Virus record (IMG/VR): IMGVR_UViG_3300035661_000187
Span: 1 to 35,565 of that record
Strand: one strand, 5' to 3'
DNA: 35,565 nucleotides
Origin: a virus
A program made the translations under genes and the position numbers. Below are positions 31,043-35,565 of the stretch, piece by piece. Within the stretch, counting starts at the first letter, position 1; every line of letters begins with the position of its first letter. The notes under the pieces were generated by a model, which was given only the letters and a program-made list of their open reading frames with translations, did not search any database and was not told the DNA's origin.

Positions 31043-31132
31043 ATGATCGACTTCAAGCCGGTCACGTCGGGCGGTGTTGGTGCGACCCCCAACCCTACAT
31101 CCTGGGAAGCAATCCTCAACGACGATATTTGA
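31043..31132 (+). CDS. 29-residue peptide with PTxWExILND motif
   Basis: MIDFKPVTSGGVGATPNPTS is followed by WEAILNDDI. It starts at an ATG 5 bases after the upstream stop, behind GAGGAG. Its end PTSWEAILND closely matches the C-terminus of the next protein (PTAWEVILND). That similarity, along with a ribosome site, is the case for it being a real tiny gene or a relic. Short size keeps confidence moderate. Confidence 0.5.
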   Translation: MIDFKPVTSGGVGATPNPTSWEAILNDDI

Positions 31133-31134
31133 TC

Positions 31135-31434
31135 GTGTGCAACTCGAACATCGATAGGCCCCACGTTGGCCGCTACCTGTTCCACGACGGCACATGCTGG
31201 GACCGGGTCAAGAGGGAGTTCATCCTCTTGGACTACAACACCCCGGGCTACCTGCATCGCTACAGGACGTCGTTCTTCCTTCCCTTCGAGAAGTCCGAGA
31301 ACCTCAAGTGGGACTCCAGTCTCCAGTTGATTCTCAGCTACCGCCAGTGGGCCAAGATCGAGGCGGCGATTGCAAGGGACTTCGCACCACCCGTATACCC
31401 AACAGCTTGGGAAGTGATCCTCAACGACACCTGA
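31135..31434 (+). CDS. Hypothetical protein with C-terminal PTAWEVILND
   Basis: A 99-residue protein from the GTG at 31135 (a TTG at 31129 overlapping the upstream stop is the alternative). It is aromatic-rich, with Tyr, Phe and Trp throughout (GRYLFHDGTCWDRVKREFIL), and shows no membrane segment. It ends in the PTxWExILND motif shared with the 29-residue peptide. There is no clear ribosome site, and translational coupling to the upstream stop is likely. The function is unknown. Confidence 0.65.
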   Translation: MCNSNIDRPHVGRYLFHDGTCWDRVKREFILLDYNTPGYLHRYRTSFFLPFEKSENLKWDSSLQLILSYRQWAKIEAAIARDFAPPVYPTAWEVILNDT

Positions 31435-31440
31435 GAGACG

Positions 31441-31845
31441 ATGACGATGACGAAAAAAGAAATCACTCCTGACGTCCTGGCAGAAAGGAATGCACGTAGA
31501 CTCGCTCGGCAGAAGGCATACAACGCATCCCCCCAAGGGAAAGAGGTGATGTCTGCCTACAAGAAGAGCGGGAAGTCCAAGGCCACCCGAGACGCCTGGA
31601 GAGCCAAGCACGAAGAGAAGATCCCCTACGAAAGGAAACCCAAGAGGAAGGCGAAGAGGGAAAAGACCGAGAAGGAGAAGGAGTACAACAAGAAGTACGA
31701 CAAGAGCCCCCAAAGGGTTGCGTATGAAAACTCGGAGGAAAGGAAGGCAGCGAAAGCCCTTTACGTCCGAATGAAATACTGGGGGGTCAGTGATCCCGCG
31801 GACCTACCCCCAAAAAAGGGTGAGAAATCCTCCGACCCGTCCTGA
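31441..31845 (+). CDS. Highly basic protein
   Basis: A 134-residue Lys/Arg-rich protein (for example RKPKRKAKREKTEKEKEYN) with a C-terminal part containing ALYVRMKYWGVSDPADLP. It starts 3 bases after the previous stop region, at ATG ACG ATG (31441 or 31447). Basic, helical composition suggests a nucleic acid-binding role. The YxxKYxxS-like pattern resembles linkers found next to phage endonucleases, but I see no nuclease motif. It lies directly before the palindrome at 31859. Confidence 0.68.
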   Translation: MTMTKKEITPDVLAERNARRLARQKAYNASPQGKEVMSAYKKSGKSKATRDAWRAKHEEKIPYERKPKRKAKREKTEKEKEYNKKYDKSPQRVAYENSEERKAAKALYVRMKYWGVSDPADLPPKKGEKSSDPS

Positions 31846-31858
31846 TCTTCTCCTCCGT

Positions 31859-31900
31859 CTCGGTATAGTGATAATGTTTCTATATTCTTACTATACCGAG
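31859..31900. promoter_or_regulatory. Palindrome carrying facing GGTATAGT motifs
   Basis: Perfect 11-bp arms, CTCGGTATAGT and ACTATACCGAG, flank a 20-base AT-rich centre. Each arm contains the phage -10-like motif, one per strand and pointing inwards. The plus-strand one would drive the genes from 31940 on. It could be a two-way promoter, an operator for a dimer, or an RNA hairpin. Confidence 0.65.
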
Positions 31901-31939
31901 AAAGCGGACTCCAAAAGCCGCTCAGAGGAGGATAGAGGC

Positions 31940-32185
31940 ATGATCAGCAAGAACGACGACGGCACCTTCCAGGTCAACCACGAAGCCTTCAAGGGGCAGC
32001 TCTTTGCCTCGGAAGAGGCCGCGACGGCGGCGATCTTCGCGGACCTCAAGGTGGCTCTCGCCATCACGCTTCAACACTTGGACAAGGCGGTGGCCTCTTC
32101 CACCCGCCTCTTGGCCGTCGAGCTGGCTTCGCAGGCTCGCAACGCAGCACGGATCTCTCGGCCTGACCAGGCGGTGGCCTCGTGA
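31940..32185 (+). CDS. Small hypothetical protein
   Basis: An 81-residue protein. It starts at the ATG behind GAGGATAGAGG; the open frame extends back to 31790 but has no good start there. It begins MISKNDDGTFQVNHEAFKGQ, then has an Ala-rich helical stretch (ASEEAATAAIFADLKVALAI) that is likely a helix bundle. It overlaps the next gene by four bases (GTGA). No family is recognised. Confidence 0.68.
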   Translation: MISKNDDGTFQVNHEAFKGQLFASEEAATAAIFADLKVALAITLQHLDKAVASSTRLLAVELASQARNAARISRPDQAVAS

Positions 32186-32346
32186 GGTACAAGGGCTTCG
32201 CCATTACTGGTGTATCTGGAAAGTGGTACGCCCGCATGGTGACGGCCACAGCCAAGTGGAGCTTCGGTCCGTACCGCTCTCTCTCAGCTCTCCACTCTCG
32301 TATTGACGAAAACTACATCGAAACCTGCACATTTGAATTCGTTTGA
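32182..32346 (+). CDS. 54-residue hypothetical protein
   Basis: A GTG start overlaps the upstream stop as GTGA. The protein (MRYKGFAITGVSGKWYARMV at its start) is predicted to be mixed beta, with several aromatic residues (KWYARM, KWSFGPYRS). The coupling, an uninterrupted frame and lack of any alternative gene support it. No function is recognised. Confidence 0.6.
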   Translation: MRYKGFAITGVSGKWYARMVTATAKWSFGPYRSLSALHSRIDENYIETCTFEFV

Positions 32347-32359
32347 AAAGGAACACAGC

Positions 32360-32416
32360 ATGAACACGTATCTCTTCAATCACAAGACCAACACCTTCAA
32401 TCGAGAAGTACCATGA
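32360..32416 (+). CDS. 18-residue leader peptide-like gene
   Basis: An ATG behind AAAAGGAAC, reading MNTYLFNHKTNTFNREVP and then TGA. The TGA overlaps the ATG of the two-HTH gene (ATGA). A ribosome site and this overlap are the only support for translation. It may be a coupling peptide that controls the next gene. Confidence 0.45.
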   Translation: MNTYLFNHKTNTFNREVP

Positions 32417-32988
32417 GCGCATACACCTCAGAAGAACGTATGAGAGCAAGGGCCTTGATGCTCGCCTTGGAGTCTTCCGGGGTGGGTGCCTTTCTCTCAA
32501 CACGAGTCGTCAACTCTCAAGACGCCTACCTGAAAGCACAGAAGGATCGCTACAAGCTCCCCAAGGCCTGGTTGCCTCTTGACCTGGAGATGCTGCACTT
32601 TCAGCTCGATGCTCTCGGGGGGATGATCTCCTCTCAGCGTCACCTGGGAGTCGCTCCTACCACAATTCGTTTTTGGGTCAAAGTCAACAGGATCCCTGAG
32701 TGGGCACACACCCTGCTGACTGTGTTGGTCGACAACAAGGAGGCACCCATGCTTCATGCAGCGCGACGGAACAAGAACACCGTCCCCTTCATGAAGGGCT
32801 ATGCACAGTTCTCCCCTGAGCTTCTGGCTTCAAGGATTGAAGACCTCGGGGGCAACAAGATGGCTCGAAAGGCTTTGGGGGTCACAGCGAGTCATCTGTA
32901 TCGGGCCGTGCGGACAGGCCGCACGACGCAAGAAGTCTACAACCGAATGAACGCCCTACTCTCGAAAGAATCACATGACCATCAATGA
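32413..32988 (+). CDS. Protein with two helix-turn-helix-like segments
   Basis: A 191-residue protein. One helix-turn-helix-like unit is at about residues 70-90 (GMISSQRHLGVAPTTIRFWV), and a second at about 148-172 (NKMARKALGVTASHLYRAVR). The A-x3-LGV-x2-(S/T)-x(L/I) framework repeats in both, suggesting an internal duplication. It is probably a DNA-binding regulator, for instance of late or replication genes. It overlaps the next gene by 14 bases. It could also be a small terminase-type DNA-binding protein, but it is far from TerL. Confidence 0.72.
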   Translation: MSAYTSEERMRARALMLALESSGVGAFLSTRVVNSQDAYLKAQKDRYKLPKAWLPLDLEMLHFQLDALGGMISSQRHLGVAPTTIRFWVKVNRIPEWAHTLLTVLVDNKEAPMLHAARRNKNTVPFMKGYAQFSPELLASRIEDLGGNKMARKALGVTASHLYRAVRTGRTTQEVYNRMNALLSKESHDHQ

Positions 32989-33535
32989 CAAGGCCGAAGA
33001 GATCGCACGAAGCTACGACGGCCTATCCGGCGACCCATCCCACCCCAGGTTTGATGAGTACCTCGCGGTCATTGCTCCGGGTGAGACCCGGGAGCGAGCC
33101 GTTGAAATGTCGAAGATGTCCGGCTGCGCGTTGGTTGCCGCAGCGGTCTGGAGAGCTTGTGGGATTGACCACCCTCTCCTGAATGCCCCTTACAAGGACA
33201 TGACGGCCGTCAGCAGGCTCTACGAGATTGCTCGACAAACGGGAGCCATCGTTCAACCCGAAGAAGGCATGGCGCCCCTCGCGGGGTCCGTCGTGCTCCT
33301 CACCGGGCCGGAGCATGTCTACGTGGTTCTGTGTGACAGGAACTCCCCTCGCATCGCTCTCGATGGGGGGCAGAAGGACGGCAAGGGATTCCAGTGCGTC
33401 CAGATCAAGGAGCACTTCATCACGGCGGGCTCGGAGAAGTCTCGTGTTGCCCCGGATGGCCCGTTCGGTAGAACTCGCAAAGAGGTGTGCTGGTTCGACC
33501 TTGGGGCCATCGAAGCCTTCTGTATCTACCGCTAG
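32975..33535 (+). CDS. Endolysin-like cysteine peptidase (NlpC/P60 or CHAP type)
   Basis: A 186-residue protein. Near residue 51, MSGCALVAAAVWRACGI holds a Cys placed at the start of a helix as in papain-like peptidoglycan hydrolases. Further on, AGSVVLLTGPEHVYVVLC carries a His on a strand, the usual second catalytic residue. The final GAIEAFCIYR strand completes the domain. There is no signal peptide. The family is inferred from this C...H order. It would cleave peptidoglycan, as endolysin or as a virion protein. It ends four bases inside the convergent gene at 33532. Confidence 0.7.
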   Translation: MTINDKAEEIARSYDGLSGDPSHPRFDEYLAVIAPGETRERAVEMSKMSGCALVAAAVWRACGIDHPLLNAPYKDMTAVSRLYEIARQTGAIVQPEEGMAPLAGSVVLLTGPEHVYVVLCDRNSPRIALDGGQKDGKGFQCVQIKEHFITAGSEKSRVAPDGPFGRTRKEVCWFDLGAIEAFCIYR

Positions 33536-33840
33536 GGGTTGGGGAAGTCCGTCGCCTGAACGTTGAAGGTGGCGGGCTCCCCAAAGATAGCCGCCCCAGT
33601 ACCCTTCCACCGAAGCTGCCACTTGCCCGACTCCGTGATCGGCAAGTCGACATGATACTTCCCCTTCGAGTCCCTCACAAGCTCCACGTCCGTCAAGTAG
33701 ACGAAGTCAATCTCGGCGGACACAGGGGGGAGCACTCTCAAGATGAGAGTCGTGGGGTCCACCAAAGTGTTCGTCTTGGCATTCTTGATCTCGATGTCGA
33801 CGCGGAGAAGATCCCCAATGTCTACGGGCTGATTCAGCAT
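33532..33840 (-). CDS. Small structural protein with Ig-like features
   Basis: A 102-residue beta-rich protein: LRVDIEIKNAKTNTLVDP, then VYLTDVELVRDSKGKYHVDL and GKWQLRWKGTGAAIFG. This strand order and the WxxRWKG segment resemble small Ig-like or carbohydrate-binding folds of phage appendages. It is the final gene of the wrap-around structural operon, overlapping the previous gene by 7 bases. It overlaps the endolysin gene stop by four bases at the convergent end. Confidence 0.7.
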   Translation of the reverse strand: MLNQPVDIGDLLRVDIEIKNAKTNTLVDPTTLILRVLPPVSAEIDFVYLTDVELVRDSKGKYHVDLPITESGKWQLRWKGTGAAIFGEPATFNVQATDFPNP

Positions 33841-34553
33841 GACGTGATCTCCGCGGTCGCCACGAAGGCGGGGGTGATTTCGACCTTCACAACAAAGACG
33901 TGGGATAGGGCGACAGAAGCAAGGAAGCTCTGCGACAGCTCGACGTGAGCACAGGCTTTCACCTGGACGATGACCAGATCGCCCACGGCTGTACCTTGAG
34001 GAGGTGGGGCCGTGACAGTGATGAAGCTGCCCGAAGTGTTGGCTGCCCCTGTGCCCGAAGCTGTAGGGGAGCTGGTTGAGACAGTGATGAAGCTACCAAA
34101 AGCTGCCCCATTGCCAGCCGTTGAAGCTGTAGGGGAGCTGGTTGAGACAGTGATGAAGCTGCCCGCTGTTGAAGCGTCTCCCGTGACGCCTGCATCGGGG
34201 GCGCTTCCTGTGACCGTCCCGAGGACCCCAGAAGCTCCGGCACCCGCCGTGGTGCTCACGGTCGGGGCCGAAGTTGTGGTAGCTCCTAGTGCCCCTGTGG
34301 CGCTGGAGTCGCCGGTCGCAGAGGAGCTGGGGGAAGATGTAGAAGCCGACCCGAGAGACCCAGAGGTTGTGGCCCCCCCGCTACCAGTTGCAGCAACAGC
34401 CGACGTCGTGACGCTTCCGAAAGAGGCGCTAGCGGACGCTGTACCCGTGGCCGATGCCGAGGGAGCTGTAGCTGTGACAGCAACCAGGGCGCCCGTTGTG
34501 GCAGCGTCCAGGAAGTTGACGAGCTGGTAGAGGAGAAGCCAGTTTCCAAGCAT
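33834..34553 (-). CDS. Repetitive Ser/Thr/Ala/Gly-rich appendage protein
   Basis: A 239-residue low-complexity protein with units like SFITVSTSSPTASGTGAANT, each about 22 residues, encoded in part by 66-bp DNA repeats. The C-terminal 50 residues are more ordered (VKACAHVELSQSFLASVALS and VEITPAFVATAEITSC). Its composition is that of fibre shafts or capsid decoration. A run of near-identical repeats makes length variation between strains likely. It starts directly after the previous stop (34562) without a strong ribosome site. Confidence 0.72.
   Translation of the reverse strand: MLGNWLLLYQLVNFLDAATTGALVAVTATAPSASATGTASASASFGSVTTSAVAATGSGGATTSGSLGSASTSSPSSSATGDSSATGALGATTTSAPTVSTTAGAGASGVLGTVTGSAPDAGVTGDASTAGSFITVSTSSPTASTAGNGAAFGSFITVSTSSPTASGTGAANTSGSFITVTAPPPQGTAVGDLVIVQVKACAHVELSQSFLASVALSHVFVVKVEITPAFVATAEITSC
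34057..34160 (-). repeat. 38-bp direct repeat, 66-bp period, in the repetitive gene
   Basis: Two identical 38-bp copies occupy 34057-34094 and 34123-34160, with a partial third near 34012-34030. The 66-bp period equals 22 codons, so copy-number change keeps the frame. This is a likely site of recombination-driven length change. Confidence 0.85.
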
Positions 34554-34561
34554 GGGTCAGA

Positions 34562-34918
34562 TCAGAGAACGCCAGTCATGATGCGAACGTCCCCAGCCCC
34601 ATCCCCGCTCTTGGTAGCGAAGAAGATGGTGGCCGGGTCAGGCGGCACAGGGGACGACGGGGTCACCTGGAGAGAAACAGGCACCTGAGCGAACAGGGGA
34701 GTACCCCCATTCACAACCTCAAGAGCCGTCGGAGGGAGCACAGGCGGCTCCACAACATCGTTGGGGATGGGAGAGATGAGCATCCAGACCGTGGTGCCAT
34801 CAGCAACGATGAAGCTCGTGTACTCGAAAATGCTTCCGCTCACAGGGTCGAGCTGGAGAGCAGGCACAGACATGTCAGCAGAGGTGTCGGGAACAGTGAC
34901 TTGCTTGGGGAAACTCAT
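34562..34918 (-). CDS. Small structural protein of the appendage operon
   Basis: A 118-residue beta-rich protein starting MSFPKQVTVPDTSADMSVPA, with GTTVWMLISPIPNDVVEPPV and a C-terminal FFATKSGDGAGDVRIMTG. It has no signal or membrane segment. GAGG lies just upstream of the ATG. It lies in the wrap-around operon after the gene at 34925, 8 bases before the repetitive gene. It probably contributes to the fibre or head surface. No family is recognised. Confidence 0.7.
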   Translation of the reverse strand: MSFPKQVTVPDTSADMSVPALQLDPVSGSIFEYTSFIVADGTTVWMLISPIPNDVVEPPVLPPTALEVVNGGTPLFAQVPVSLQVTPSSPVPPDPATIFFATKSGDGAGDVRIMTGVL

Positions 34919-34924
34919 GGGACC

Positions 34925-35485
34925 TCAGAGGAAGTACAAAGTGTAGGCGATGGAAGTGGAAGCGATGGCCGTGTAGGTGGCAGCCGTCGATGAAAAGATG
35001 AGACAGACCCCCGCGGGACAGGGAACACCATAGACGTTCTGACCCACCGCAGCCGATAGGCTGGCGCTGTTACCAATGCTTGCGCCGTAGTAGACAGGCC
35101 GAGCACCACCCGCGGGAGACCCTGAAGCAAGGTCGTGGATCTGTGCGAAGACAGCACCACCCGAGGTGTTTTCAACCTGGTAGTAAAGAGCAGCCCCAGC
35201 GCTGGCCTTGATGATCTTCCCCGTCGTCGCGATGGTCGACGCCTTGTCGTAGTTGGCGACTGCGTTCACGACCGGGCTGGAGAGGGCCGCCGTCTTGATG
35301 CCCACCGTGGGTAGGTTGACATCGCTGACAGGGAAGGGGTTGGCAGCCGTGACAGCACCACCGTTGACCCCAAGTGCCCCTGTATAGATTTTGCTGACGG
35401 GCATCTTGTCTGCCCCGATCAGCTCATCAATGATGGTGTCCCCCGCCGTTCCCGGGTTGAGGGTTGTAGTTGAAGCTCCGCTCAT
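34925..35485 (-). CDS. Structural protein crossing the circular join
   Basis: A 186-residue Ala/Ser/Thr/Val-rich protein (MSGASTTTLNPGTAGDTIID). It contains GGAVFAQIHDLASGSPAGG and an alternating hydrophobic C-terminus (YTAIASTSIAYTLYFL), and resembles the small appendage protein at 1982 in composition and length of strands. Its start falls in the terminal repeat (35485 equals position 47), behind a GAGGAAC ribosome site. The complete gene is available only from the right copy. It is probably a virion surface component. Confidence 0.78.
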   Translation of the reverse strand: MSGASTTTLNPGTAGDTIIDELIGADKMPVSKIYTGALGVNGGAVTAANPFPVSDVNLPTVGIKTAALSSPVVNAVANYDKASTIATTGKIIKASAGAALYYQVENTSGGAVFAQIHDLASGSPAGGARPVYYGASIGNSASLSAAVGQNVYGVPCPAGVCLIFSSTAATYTAIASTSIAYTLYFL

Positions 35486-35565
35486 ATCAGTTCCTCAGAG
35501 ATTCAGATTCTCAGTTCTGGATGGTGAGGGGAGCGCTGAAAGTCACAGCGAAGGTGCCAGCCGTG
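35439..35565. repeat. Terminal direct repeat, right copy
   Basis: Identical to bases 1-127. It contains the start codon of the gene at 34925-35485 and the end of the gene that begins at 492 on the circle, showing that the window end joins the window start. Confidence 0.93.

Noticed and set aside
31129-31434. TTG at 31129 as the start of the PTAWEVILND protein
   Set aside because: It is possible but TTG is weaker than the in-frame GTG two codons later, and neither has a ribosome site. I kept GTG at 31135 while noting the alternative.

Overview
The window is a complete tailed-phage genome of 35,438 bp that maps as a circle. Bases 35439-35565 repeat bases 1-127 exactly, and one gene runs across the join. 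The virion genes follow the phage Mu order: small terminase-like protein, TerL, DUF935-type portal, Mu I-like protease/scaffold, decoration protein, Mu T-like capsid, connectors, sheath, tube, frameshifted chaperone, tape measure, baseplate hub, spike, gp25, J and gp48. This is a contractile-tailed (myovirus) particle. I found no transposase, integrase or tRNA. The phage carries its own primase-helicase and an iteron-like repeat field, so it appears to replicate as an episome rather than by transposition. Lipobox proteins indicate a diderm host. The Ser/Gly-rich linker of one lipoprotein resembles those of Myxococcota (Polyangia), which is a low-confidence host guess.

Layout. Almost all virion and lysis genes lie on the minus strand, from 24705 down to 1 and on through the join from 35485 to 33532. 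The order is a region-2-only sigma-like protein, head, tail, baseplate, fibres, a compact cassette of tiny membrane/lipoprotein genes (2410-3297), and appendage proteins. A two-gene plus-strand island (3329-4084) interrupts this block and encodes a polytopic membrane protein. A separate minus-strand operon (26208-24822) carries two related lipoproteins, a ribbon-helix-helix protein and a one-TM protein, and ends at a bidirectional terminator. The plus-strand block (26784-33535) holds a second ribbon-helix-helix protein, the primase-helicase, a run of small unknown genes, a two-HTH protein and an endolysin-like protein.

Regulation is the most unusual part. A motif resembling GG-TATAGT, with no visible -35 box, recurs at more than ten sites. 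At seven minus-strand genes (or eight counting the sigma-like gene's own TATGTT) the hexamer lies about 5-8 nt before the start codon with no usable ribosome-binding site, which predicts leaderless transcripts. At other sites it precedes a normal Shine-Dalgarno leader. The phage also encodes a sigma-like protein with region 2 (-10 recognition) but no visible region 4 (-35 recognition). I infer a late promoter system that reads only the -10 element.

Other structural features are eleven copies of GTGTAGGGT-like 9-mers arranged symmetrically around a 15-bp hairpin (probable origin or operator), six consecutive hairpins before the primase-helicase, a -1 frameshift site in the tail chaperone, and promoter motifs built into palindromes at 3294, 13302 and 31859. 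Coordinates and translations come directly from the sequence. Family names come from recognisable motifs and gene order without database searches.
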